The notes below the pieces were generated by a model. It saw only the letters and a list, made by a program, of their open reading frames with translations. It searched no databases and was not told where the DNA came from. From an uncultured Clostridia bacterium (lineage in GTDB: Bacteria > Bacillota > Clostridia > Lachnospirales > Lachnospiraceae): a stretch of DNA of 61,409 bases. The number at the start of each line of letters is the position of its first letter. The first letter of the stretch is position 1. The stretch lies in the NCBI GenBank assembly GCA_947643415.1, contig CANRWA010000019.1:1-61409 (forward strand). Reading direction: 5' to 3'. The translations under genes were made by a program, and so were the position numbers. This document shows, piece by piece, positions 15,700-24,520 of this stretch.

Positions 15700-18317
15700 A
15701 TGATAAAAAAAAAACAGATAAATATGTTTTGTTATATACCATAATATGTATTTTGACATTTTCCATTATATATATTCCTTTACTTATTAAAGGCTTAATG
15801 TATATGTATATAGATATAGGTGCTGATACTTTTTGCAATTACTGGCCCTCCTTATCTTATGTATCTTCTTTGATCAACGATTTTAAATTATGGGATACCA
15901 GCCTTGGGTTAGGTGCTTCAACGATGATTCACGTTTCTTTTTTCTTAGCAGACCCCTTTAGCTGGATAATTCTTCCCTTTTCTGACTATAATAAGGATAT
16001 TGGGATTTTTTTGTCTCTTATAATAAAAAATGGTTCTTTGGCCTTTTTCTCTTATAGATATTTTTATAAAATGCATTTAAATGGATGGTCTCGTATAACA
16101 GCTTCCATCTGTGTAGTTTTTTCAGGATTTTTTATCGGATGGGGCCAACATTATCATTTTGCGTCTATGTTTTGTGTATTCATTGCACTCCTTTACTTTT
16201 TTGAAAAATGGCTGCAAGACCGCCATTGGCTTGGATTCACATTCACATTATCCCTCCACGCCGCTATGATGCCATATTTTTGTTATATGTCACTGATCTT
16301 TTTAGGGATTTATTATTTAATCAGGAGAGTTTCCTCATATTGGATAAACTGGAAAGACTTTATCACTCATATATTAAAAACAATGGCATTATGTTTATTG
16401 GGTATAGGCATATCTGCTATTGTTTTTCTCCCAACAATATCTGGCATTTTAAACAGCCCACGCGTGAATGGAAATATAGGTATCGGATTTCTGCCTGGAA
16501 CTGCTCAGGAATATTTTTCGTTATTATTAAGAAGTCTATCAAATAACATTCTGGGGATTAATGATTTTCTTGGATATGCTAATTGGTACGAATCTCCTTT
16601 TGTTTATGCAGGAATAATATTATTTTTCATGTTCCCCTTTTTTATCAAAAGGCATTATTCAAATAAGCAAACTAAAATCACTTGTTTTTTATTGCTTATA
16701 GCTATTATTTTTCTACATTCTACTGCATTAATTTTTAATGCATTTAGCACTATCTCATACCGATGGACATATATCTTTCTTCCTTTAATGGGCTTAGTAA
16801 TTGGAACTGGTATTTCAGAAATCGAAAATTCATCAACTAAAAAAAGGCGTAAATATGCTATTTACACTTATATTGGCGTGATTTTGGTTCTCTCTCTCTA
16901 TATGGTTCGGATGTTTTCTGATAACCAGCGTACACGAAATTACGAAAAAACTATTTTTAAAGCAATAATAATTGTTTTTATAGTTGCTACTCTTTACTTC
17001 ATTTTATTAAATATTAGATGGCGTAAGACAACATATCTGGTAATTGCGATTACAATGGTCTGTGTTCTTGATTTAGCGGCAAATGGAATGCAAAGTGTTT
17101 GGGATAGATCACTTATTCCTCGTGAAAGCAAAAGTACAATGGCTTATTTTGATGAGACAAAAAGTCTCATCAACAAAATTAATGAACAAGATACATCTTT
17201 TTATCGCATCAACAAAAGATACTCTCAGATTGATCTTAATGATAGCTTGATGCAGGATTATATGGGGGAAAAGTATTACACTTCAGTACTAAATGATTCT
17301 TATTGGAATTTACAGGAAATGTTTAACCTGAAAATAAAGAATTCAAATTACTTTTATGGTTTTGATGATATACAATCTCTGCGGAATATTAATGCCGGAA
17401 AGTATATGATAAGCACCGAAAAACGAGAATACTATGGTTATACATTTATCGAACAGGAAGGGGATAAATATCTGTACCAAAATGAAAATAATATTGGATT
17501 CGGATTTTTATATTCAAAATACATGCTCAGATCAGAGTTTGAGAAATTAAATGAATTAGAAAAACAGAACGTAATATATGACACATGCATTATTGATGAT
17601 AAAGATGCGCCATTGCTAAATGATATGCAAAAGAACACATCGTTTAATAATATAGCTTTAGAATCTATTAATTACCAAATAAGTCCAGTGGAAGGGGGAA
17701 CGGAAATAATTCTATCAGACACATATTCCGAACCACTTGTGTTAAAGATCAGTAATCAATCAAATGTTCCCACTGATATAACTGGCTATACTGCCCAGAA
17801 AGATAATGAATATTCTCAAAGCGATGTCTTTAATATCACCATTGAGGCTGGAACTGAAAAATATTACAACCTCGATGTATTGGATCTGAATAAAATATTA
17901 CTAAACAGTCCATCTGCCATCTCTGTTTCGTTATACAAAATGGATATGACAAAAATACAGACATTAATCGAGGAAAAGCGATCTAATTCCATGCAATTAT
18001 ATCAATGGGATGATGAATATTATAAAGGTAATATTAAAAGCAGCAGTAAGTCACTGCTATATTTACCAATCATATATGATAAAAACTGGCAGATATATGT
18101 CAATGGCAAAAAAACTCCATTACTCAAAATAAATGGTGGATTTTGTGGAGTGATAATAGAAAAAGGACAAAATGATATACAGATATCTTATATATCCAAT
18201 GACTTTGTTATTGGGAAGATTATTTCGATATGTTCACTGATCATAATAGGTGGTATATATTTATACAGTATACGGAAAAAGAACAATCAGAATAAATCTG
18301 GTCGGTATGTTGTTTGA
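15700..18317 (+). CDS. YfhO-family membrane glycosyltransferase with out-of-frame poly-A start
   Basis: Large polytopic protein of about 872 aa, with about 12-14 membrane helices in the first 560 residues, a soluble domain, and a last helix (IISICSLIIIGGIYLYSI). YIDIGADTFCNYWP near the start is the conserved acidic loop of YfhO, a GT-C group implicated in sugar decoration of teichoic acids in other Firmicutes. The reading frame extends upstream only to a TTG at 15648 without a ribosome binding site. The ATG at 15700 has AAAGGAG nine bases upstream, but its A10 tract (15705-15714) leads into a stop. One more A, or a -1 slip on A AAA AAA, gives MIKKKTDKYVLLY in the correct frame. Read on the strand opposite to the surrounding glycan operon. 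Confidence 0.78.
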
Positions 18318-18359
18318 GCCTGCATTCTCAGCGGGGCAGGTACTGCATTCATCAATGCT

Positions 18360-19289
18360 TCAGCCAGTACGGAAAGCATGAGAGAATGCACTTTCTGTCT
18401 TCCTCCGAAATTCCCTGCTATATTTCCTAAACTCCCTGCTCCGCATACACTTAATATTATACTTCAAAACCCTGTAAATGTACAGTGGAATGACCTGCCA
18501 CCTTGCTGCCCCCAAATATTTCCTGCAATAATAGATCTCACTGACCGTCTCGCACATATATGCAAATGGCTTTACTTCCCCTGTACTGCTGCCATGCAGA
18601 TGCCGGATGACACACTCAGGATAATAGTGCGTCTCATATCCTGCCCATTCCATTCGGATTCCCACGATATATTCTTCCTCATAAAGAAATGTCCCTTCGT
18701 CAAAAGGAAATACATCCCTTACGCAATCAGGGGAAATCATAAAGCAGCATCCCAGCACAGCATATACAGGAAATGTTTCATTATAATCCCTGTCAAGCCC
18801 AAAATATGTCCGGTATTGTCTTCGAAAGAAGATATTCAGTCTTGTACGGACTAAATACTTTTCTTTCAGGCCAGTTCTGCGACACAGACAGGATCTCTGT
18901 AAATTGCCATCCGCATCAAGAATCTTCGGTCCAACGATTCCTGCTTCAGGATGTGTCTGCAGGTATACTGCCATCTTACTGATACAGCCCTTTGTGAAAC
19001 AGACATCACTGTTAGTAATCAAAATTCCGTCACAGCCATCCTTTATCGCCTGCCGGATTCCCAGATTATTACCGGCCGCATATCCGATATTCCTTTCGCT
19101 TTGTATATATGTGAACCCATCCTGGCAGCATAATTCCTGAATGCTCTGTGGGGCGGGATCAGGGGATGCATTATCTACGATATAGATATGATAGGCAAAA
19201 TCCTTTCCTGATTCAGTCTCTAATATACTATGGACACACCTCTCTGTATCTGCCCATGTGATATAGTTCAATATTATGATCCCAATCAT
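18360..19289 (-). CDS. Glycosyltransferase family 2, rhamnosyltransferase-like
   Basis: 309 aa. IGIIILNYITWADTERCV and YIVDNASPDP are the start of the WbbL-type GT2 group, which transfers rhamnose or related sugars to the lipid-linked acceptor. ITNSDVCF is the DxD-type motif near residue 90 and LYEEEYIVGIRMEWAGY holds the catalytic acid region. I chose ATG 19289 because GGAGGG precedes it and it begins 22 bp after the previous stop; the longer frame to 19355 would overlap that gene. It is the last gene of the 22.7-18.4 kb group and ends convergent with the YfhO-type gene, 42 bp away. Confidence 0.85.
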   Translation of the reverse strand: MIGIIILNYITWADTERCVHSILETESGKDFAYHIYIVDNASPDPAPQSIQELCCQDGFTYIQSERNIGYAAGNNLGIRQAIKDGCDGILITNSDVCFTKGCISKMAVYLQTHPEAGIVGPKILDADGNLQRSCLCRRTGLKEKYLVRTRLNIFFRRQYRTYFGLDRDYNETFPVYAVLGCCFMISPDCVRDVFPFDEGTFLYEEEYIVGIRMEWAGYETHYYPECVIRHLHGSSTGEVKPFAYMCETVSEIYYCRKYLGAARWQVIPLYIYRVLKYNIKCMRSREFRKYSREFRRKTESAFSHAFRTG

Positions 19290-19311
19290 ATTTTCAATCC
19301 CTCCCGCCATA

Positions 19312-20133
19312 TCAGGTCCGTAATTTCTTTTGTGCATCTCCCCGCAGCCACACAAGTACCGGATATGGGATCAAACCGACGATTAGAGGCTTTAATACAT
19401 ACAGAAACCCTCCTGGCATAAGCCCCAGCAGATGAAAACCCTTCCAGCGGACTTTCGCCTCATCGATGCGGTAACAGTACTTCTTGCGTTTCCGCGCTTT
19501 CTTATCCTCGCGAAATTCATATAACTCCTCTTGCAGATTGTATCCTTGATATCCCTTTTCATACAGGCGCATGAACAGGTCATAATCTTCAGTCCGTCTT
19601 GTCTCTTTCGCCACCCGATAACCATGTACCGCAAGAAGAGCATCTTTCCTTATCATAATGGAAGGATGAATATAAGGTGACCCCCATAAAAAGTCTCTCT
19701 TTCCCGGCATCTCAGGCATCTCCCGATGCCCCCACCGTCCGTCCTCATCAAATAGTCCGGCGGAAGTCCCCACAATCTGATAATCTTCATTCTCATCAAG
19801 AAACTGTACCTGTCTTTCTAGTCGGTTGGGCGCACAACCATCATCCGCGTCCATTCGTGCAATATATCTGCCCCTGACATATTTCAGGCAATGATTCAAC
19901 GCAGCAGCCAGGCCAAGATTCTCTTTATTCCGGATAATACGAAAACGTTTATCCTGACCTGTCAGGGACAGCAACAATTTATATGTATCATCGGATGAAC
20001 CATCGTCACAGATAATACACTCCCATTCTGTATATGTCTGTTCACAGATAGAATCGACCGCCCGCTGCAGGATCTGCAGATCTGATGTATTATAGATTCC
20101 CATAATGACTGATACAGATACTTTCTGAACCAT
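19312..20133 (-). CDS. Glycosyltransferase family 2
   Basis: 273 aa GT-A enzyme. VSVIMGIYNTSDLQ, CIICDDGSSDDTY, ARMDADDGCAPNR (DxD region near residue 92) and ETRRTEDYDLFMRL (catalytic acidic pair) are all visible. A hydrophobic C-terminal stretch (VLKPLIVGLIPYPVLVWL) may anchor it to the membrane. The start overlaps the stop of the GT4 gene as TGATG, so the two are translationally coupled; GGGGGAGAAGG is upstream. Close to EpsE/CapH-type transferases of Firmicute capsule loci; sugar unknown. Confidence 0.87.
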   Translation of the reverse strand: MVQKVSVSVIMGIYNTSDLQILQRAVDSICEQTYTEWECIICDDGSSDDTYKLLLSLTGQDKRFRIIRNKENLGLAAALNHCLKYVRGRYIARMDADDGCAPNRLERQVQFLDENEDYQIVGTSAGLFDEDGRWGHREMPEMPGKRDFLWGSPYIHPSIMIRKDALLAVHGYRVAKETRRTEDYDLFMRLYEKGYQGYNLQEELYEFREDKKARKRKKYCYRIDEAKVRWKGFHLLGLMPGGFLYVLKPLIVGLIPYPVLVWLRGDAQKKLRT

Positions 20134-21275
20134 CAATCCTTCTCCCCCTCTGCCGCCGAATAAATCTCCCTCATCCTCTTCTCCACAACCTCCAGTGAGA
20201 AGTTCACGACCTGCTTTTTATTCCATTCCCCCATCCGTTCTGCCTCTTCCGGATATTTCATAAAGTACTGCATCGCCTGTACATAGTCTTCCAGCAGGTT
20301 TTCCGTAAAAAGGAATCCTCCCTTGCCATCTTCGATCAGATCATGGTTCCCCCGGATATCTGCTGCCATGATGGGAAGCCCTGCCTGCATCGCCTCCATC
20401 AATGCAACCGACAGTCCCTCTCTCTGGGAAGGAAATGCAAAGAAATCTGCCTGTCTCAGGATATCTGGTATATTGGTACAATATCCTGCAAGGATCACTT
20501 TCTCCTGAAGGTACATTTCCTTTATCTTCTGTTCTAACAGATCCCTTAATGGTCCCGTACCGCATATGATACAGGTCAATTTCTCACTGCGGAATCTGTC
20601 CATTGCCCGGATCAGTGTAACCTGATTTTTGGCTTCTGTCAATTCCCCCACACTGACAACGACCTTATGGTCCTGCGGTATGCCATAAGCCTCCCGCAGG
20701 TGAAAGGACGGATCCCGTTCTGGCAGAGGTTTCATTCCAACTCCCGGCACAAATTCCACACTTCCCCGGACAGGAAAATGGCTTCCCCTTTCATAGTCCT
20801 CCTGATTGATCAATATAAGTTTGTCTGTATATCTGGCATAATGGCGCTCTGGCATATAATAGAGCCAATTGCCAAAAGGAGCACCTTTGAAGAAATGAAA
20901 CCCATGTGCCGTATAGAGTACCGCTGTCCTGCGCCCCGTCATTTTTCTCACCTTCTCCGCCGCCTTTCGCGCCAGTATCCCAGTCATAGGCATATGGCAG
21001 TGAACCAGGTCAAATTTTTCCTCCAGCATAAGCTGCACTAATTCTTTATAAGAGCGCCATACCGCAAGGGAAAAGGGCGAGCGGCAAAAATGGATCGAAT
21101 GTCTATGAATGCCAGTATCAGCGAGCCTGGAATTGTCTCCACCATAGACTACTGTATTGTAATTCGCCGCATAATGAACCTCATAACCCATTTCCTGAAG
21201 GATCTTTACATTATTCATCTCAAATTGTGGCACAAAACCACTTACCCTTGTCACCAGTAAGGCTTTTTTCCCCAT
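20133..21275 (-). CDS. Glycosyltransferase family 4
   Basis: 380 aa GT-B retaining glycosyltransferase resembling EpsD/CapM-type enzymes. The N-terminal domain contains VHYAANYNTVVYGG and LVHCHMPMTGILAR; the C-terminal domain has VVSVGELTEAKNQVTLIRA, ICGTGP and the donor-binding segment FFAFPSQREGLSVALMEAMQAGLPI with the EG..LVALMEA-type ExxxxxxxE motif. Start ATG 21275 follows AAAGGA by eight bases. Probably the second sugar transfer, directly after the initiating phosphotransferase encoded just upstream. The gene overlaps neither neighbour by more than one base. Confidence 0.9.
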   Translation of the reverse strand: MGKKALLVTRVSGFVPQFEMNNVKILQEMGYEVHYAANYNTVVYGGDNSRLADTGIHRHSIHFCRSPFSLAVWRSYKELVQLMLEEKFDLVHCHMPMTGILARKAAEKVRKMTGRRTAVLYTAHGFHFFKGAPFGNWLYYMPERHYARYTDKLILINQEDYERGSHFPVRGSVEFVPGVGMKPLPERDPSFHLREAYGIPQDHKVVVSVGELTEAKNQVTLIRAMDRFRSEKLTCIICGTGPLRDLLEQKIKEMYLQEKVILAGYCTNIPDILRQADFFAFPSQREGLSVALMEAMQAGLPIMAADIRGNHDLIEDGKGGFLFTENLLEDYVQAMQYFMKYPEEAERMGEWNKKQVVNFSLEVVEKRMREIYSAAEGEKD

Positions 21276-21276
21276 C

Positions 21277-22704
21277 TTAAGCATCCTTTCTCTTCTTCAA
21301 TACATCCACGATCTGTTCGACATCCCTGCCTGTCTTTTCCTGTTTACGGATTGCTGTCAGCTGATTTTCCCTGATGCCTTCTGTTGCCTCTTTCTTAAAA
21401 ATCGTTTTTACTGTCATAAGGATCAGTTTCAGATCCATCCACACAGAGTAATTTTCAATATAAAATAAATCCAATTTCAGCTTATCATAAGGAATGGTAT
21501 TATATTTGCCATAAATCTGTGCAAATCCTGTCACCCCGGCTTTTACTCTTGTGCGGAAAGCAAATTCTGGCATCTCTTCCTTATATTGGGCAATGATCTC
21601 AGGACGTTCCGGCCTTGGTCCTACCAGCGACATATCCCCACAGATCACATTGTATAATTGTGGCAGCTCGTCCAGCCGTGTCCTGCGGATAAAGCGCCCC
21701 ACAGGCGTAATCCTCTCATCATTCTCCCTGGCAAGGACTGCCTCCCCATCCTGTTCCGCATCCACTACCATACTGCGGAATTTGAATATCTCAAATTCCT
21801 TCTCATCCTTTGTACATCTTGTCTGATGGTATAAAACAGGTCCTCTGTCATATAATTTGATGGCCACCGCAGTCAAAAGCATAAAGGGAGATGCCAGGAT
21901 AAACAGAGGTACCGTGATGATCAGGTCCAGAAACCGTTTCCAGAAACGTTGGTCAAAGGCCATAGCATATCCCTTAGCGAGCATAAACGGGGTATCAAAA
22001 ATATGGATTCTGTCCGCTCCCATCAGTATAATATCAGAAATTTTGGGAATAACATAAGCACGTATTCCCTTTCCAAAACAATATTTCAGTACTTCATTGC
22101 GCTGTGCTACCGGCACATCACCAAGGATGACTGCCTGATAATCTTTCACCTTTTCGGCGATGGCTGATATCCCTTCATTGATGTTAATGGCACCATAGAT
22201 GGCATATTTATCCCGCCGTTCTTCTACCTTATACACCAGGTCGGTGGCCGGGCGGTCTCCATAGATCAACAATATTTTCCATGGCGGGAAAATCCTGGTG
22301 TAGATCTGACTGGCAAAAACGGTCCAGACAGATGCGATCACACAGTCCAGAACCTGCATCAGGAATATCCCACCCGGACTGACCAGACGGAAGGCCAGAA
22401 GACAGATCACAATGTAGATCACAGCATTTGCCATAAAGGCAGCGAGGAAATGTGACAACAATACCTCGATCCGCCGTAGCTGTCCGATGCGCAGAGCCCC
22501 ATACATCCGGGAAAAGAAATAAAGAAGTATACCATATAAAGCAATCATGGCATAATTTCCTTTTCGGTAAAAACGGTATACATACATCGTTGCCGCATAG
22601 GTATGATACCAGAAATAGGCAAAGACCATCATCATAAACACGATACTTATAAGTGACAAAACAAACAGAATGGTCTTCTTATAAGGATCATAGTTTCTTT
22701 TCAT
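21277..22704 (-). CDS. Undecaprenyl-phosphate sugar phosphotransferase (initiating enzyme)
   Basis: 475 aa polyprenyl glycosylphosphotransferase that starts repeat-unit synthesis by moving a sugar-1-phosphate onto undecaprenyl phosphate in the membrane. Four N-terminal helices (to about residue 140) and a Rossmann-like domain with VILGDVPVAQR precede the catalytic domain, marked by RFLDLIITVPLFILASPFML, EIFKFRSMV, RRTRLDELPQLYNV and GDMSLVGPRPERPE. First gene of the operon. The ATG at 22704 has AAAGGA nine bases upstream, better than the TTG at 22722. The sugar could be galactose, glucose or an amino sugar. Confidence 0.93.
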   Translation of the reverse strand: MKRNYDPYKKTILFVLSLISIVFMMMVFAYFWYHTYAATMYVYRFYRKGNYAMIALYGILLYFFSRMYGALRIGQLRRIEVLLSHFLAAFMANAVIYIVICLLAFRLVSPGGIFLMQVLDCVIASVWTVFASQIYTRIFPPWKILLIYGDRPATDLVYKVEERRDKYAIYGAININEGISAIAEKVKDYQAVILGDVPVAQRNEVLKYCFGKGIRAYVIPKISDIILMGADRIHIFDTPFMLAKGYAMAFDQRFWKRFLDLIITVPLFILASPFMLLTAVAIKLYDRGPVLYHQTRCTKDEKEFEIFKFRSMVVDAEQDGEAVLARENDERITPVGRFIRRTRLDELPQLYNVICGDMSLVGPRPERPEIIAQYKEEMPEFAFRTRVKAGVTGFAQIYGKYNTIPYDKLKLDLFYIENYSVWMDLKLILMTVKTIFKKEATEGIRENQLTAIRKQEKTGRDVEQIVDVLKKRKDA

Positions 22705-22751
22705 ATCATCCGTTCCTTTCAAAGGCTGTCAAAACTTCTATCAATAGTAGA

Positions 22752-22781
22752 ATTTTATCATACATAGAATCATATTGTCAA
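22752..22781 (-). promoter_or_regulatory. Promoter of the initiating phosphotransferase operon
   Basis: On the minus strand, -35 TTGACA (22776-22781), 18-bp spacer, -10 TAAAAT (22752-22757), about 50 bp upstream of the ATG at 22704. Confidence 0.6.
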
Positions 22782-22809
22782 TTTTCCAGTAATTTTTGCT
22801 TTTTCTGTT

Positions 22810-22848
22810 ACGCTTCATCTGCTGCCCTGGCCAGGCTTTGAAAAGTAA
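22810..22848. repeat. Dispersed repeat TGCCCTGGCCAG ... GAAAAGTAA
   Basis: GCTGCCCTGGCCAG followed seven bases later by TGAAAAGTAA lies between the divergent phosphotransferase and pncB genes. The same two blocks in the same order occur at 53097-53130, at the truncated end of the pullulanase gene. A single GAAAAGTAA block also overlaps the clpC stop near 36815 on the opposite strand. Confidence 0.45.
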
Positions 22849-22875
22849 CTATCCCTGTATTCTGTGTCTTTGCGC

Positions 22876-22904
22876 TTGAAGGCATACAATGTTTCTGTTA
22901 AAAT
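22876..22904 (+). promoter_or_regulatory. Promoter of pncB
   Basis: -35 TTGAAG (22876-22881), 17-bp spacer, -10 TAAAAT (22899-22904), 60 bp before the start codon at 22965. Confidence 0.55.
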
Positions 22905-22964
22905 ATAACAAATATGGTTTCTGATGGGATGTGGACAGCAGCCAAATAAATGAGAGGTGACGAC

Positions 22965-24449
22965 ATGGATAACAGAAATTTTACTCTTCTCACAGATTTT
23001 TACGAACTTACGATGATGCAGGGGTATTTCAGGAATAATGCCAGCGAACGTGTGGTCTTTGACCTGTTTTACCGCCAGAATCCGGATGACGGCGGCTATG
23101 CGGTATGTGCCGGCCTTGCACAGGTCATTGACTATATCAAAAAACTGCATTTTGATTATGAGGATATTGATTATCTGAGGAGCCTTGGTACGTTCAGCGA
23201 AGACTTTCTGGATTACCTTGCCAGTTTTCACTTTACAGGGGATATGTATGCGATCCCAGAGGGAACGGTGGTCTTCCCTATGGAACCCCTTGTCAAGGTA
23301 GTGGCACCCATTATGGAAGCTCAGCTCATCGAGACTGCCCTTCTGAATCTCATCAACCACCAGTCCCTTATTGCCACGAAGGCAGCAAGAGTCTGTTATG
23401 CGGCAAGAGGCGGCGGCGTTATGGAATTCGGGCTGCGCCGCGCCCAGGGGCCGGACGCCGGAACATTTGGCGCAAGGGCGGCAGTGATCGGCGGATGCAT
23501 CGGCACCAGTAATGTGATCTGTGCCAAAGAGTTCGGTATTCCTGCCCTTGGCACCCATGCCCACAGTTGGATTATGAGTTTTGGCGATGAACTGACCGCC
23601 TTCCGCAAATATGCCGCCCTCTATCCAGATAACACCACATTGCTTGTGGATACCTATGATACGCTTCGCTCTGGAGTCCCCCATGCCATACAAGTCTTTC
23701 GGGAACTGCGGGAGAAAGATCAGGTGCCGACCAGATACGGGATTCGTCTGGACAGCGGGGATCTCGCCTACCTTTCCAAAAAAGCTAGAAAAATGCTGGA
23801 TGATGCCGGATTTCCTGATGCTTCCATCTGCGCCTCCAGTGACCTGGACGAGTATCTCATTGATTCGCTTCTGTCCCAGGGCGCATGTATTGACTCCTGG
23901 GGAGTGGGAACAAATCTTATTACCTCCAAGACAACTCCTGCTTTCGGCGGGGTATACAAACTTGCGGCAGTGGAAGAAAACGACGCCATGACACCAAAGA
24001 TCAAGCTCTCGGAAAACCCTGTGAAGATCACAAATCCCGGAAACAAGACCGTCCACCGCATCTATGACAAAAATACCGGAAAGATCCGGGCCGATTACAT
24101 TTCACTGGCAGAAGAAACCTTTGATGACAGGGAAGACCTGATCCTGTTTGATCCCAATGCCACATGGAAGAAAACCAGACTGACAGGCGGCACCTATATC
24201 ATGAAGGAAATCCTTGTTCCGGTCTTTCAGAGCGGACAATGTGTATATGAGACAAGGAGTGTCATGGAGATCCAGAAATACTGTAAAGAACAGATGGATA
24301 CCCTATGGGAAGAGACAAGACGACTCGTGAACCCCCAGGCAGTCTATGTAGATCTGTCAGACCGCCTGTATCAGATGAAAGAGGAATTACTAAATAAACT
24401 TCCGCAGGCGCGCCAGTCAAATACCCCGCTGCAGAGCAACGGGGCATGA
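22965..24449 (+). CDS. pncB: Nicotinate phosphoribosyltransferase
   Basis: 494 aa. It makes nicotinate mononucleotide from nicotinate and PRPP with ATP hydrolysis, the entry step of NAD salvage. FTLLTDFYELTMMQGYF at the N-terminus and the EFGLRRAQGPDAG segment with the essential region GLRRAQ are characteristic; ALGTHAHSWIMSF and RLDSGDLAYLSKKAR supply the phosphosugar-binding part. Length is as expected. ATG 22965 is preceded by GAGGTG. Transcribed alone, with its own promoter and a strong terminator just after the stop. nadE, the last NAD step, lies 28 kb away in this window. Confidence 0.95.
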   Translation: MDNRNFTLLTDFYELTMMQGYFRNNASERVVFDLFYRQNPDDGGYAVCAGLAQVIDYIKKLHFDYEDIDYLRSLGTFSEDFLDYLASFHFTGDMYAIPEGTVVFPMEPLVKVVAPIMEAQLIETALLNLINHQSLIATKAARVCYAARGGGVMEFGLRRAQGPDAGTFGARAAVIGGCIGTSNVICAKEFGIPALGTHAHSWIMSFGDELTAFRKYAALYPDNTTLLVDTYDTLRSGVPHAIQVFRELREKDQVPTRYGIRLDSGDLAYLSKKARKMLDDAGFPDASICASSDLDEYLIDSLLSQGACIDSWGVGTNLITSKTTPAFGGVYKLAAVEENDAMTPKIKLSENPVKITNPGNKTVHRIYDKNTGKIRADYISLAEETFDDREDLILFDPNATWKKTRLTGGTYIMKEILVPVFQSGQCVYETRSVMEIQKYCKEQMDTLWEETRRLVNPQAVYVDLSDRLYQMKEELLNKLPQARQSNTPLQSNGA

Positions 24450-24450
24450 C

Positions 24451-24476
24451 AAGGCACGGAACGTGCCTTTGTTTCT
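24451..24476 (+). terminator. Rho-independent terminator of pncB
   Basis: AAGGCACG (24451-24458), loop GAA, CGTGCCTT (24462-24469), then TGTTTCTCT. It begins two bases after the pncB stop. Confidence 0.8.
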
Positions 24477-24520
24477 CTAAAGGAACCTGCGGAAGTTTAT
24501 TATTGAAAAGAGGAATTTGT

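Noticed and set aside
22815..24056. 413-codon open frame on the minus strand across pncB
   Set aside because: It is antisense to a complete pncB with all family motifs, has no ribosome binding site, and its translation matches no domain.
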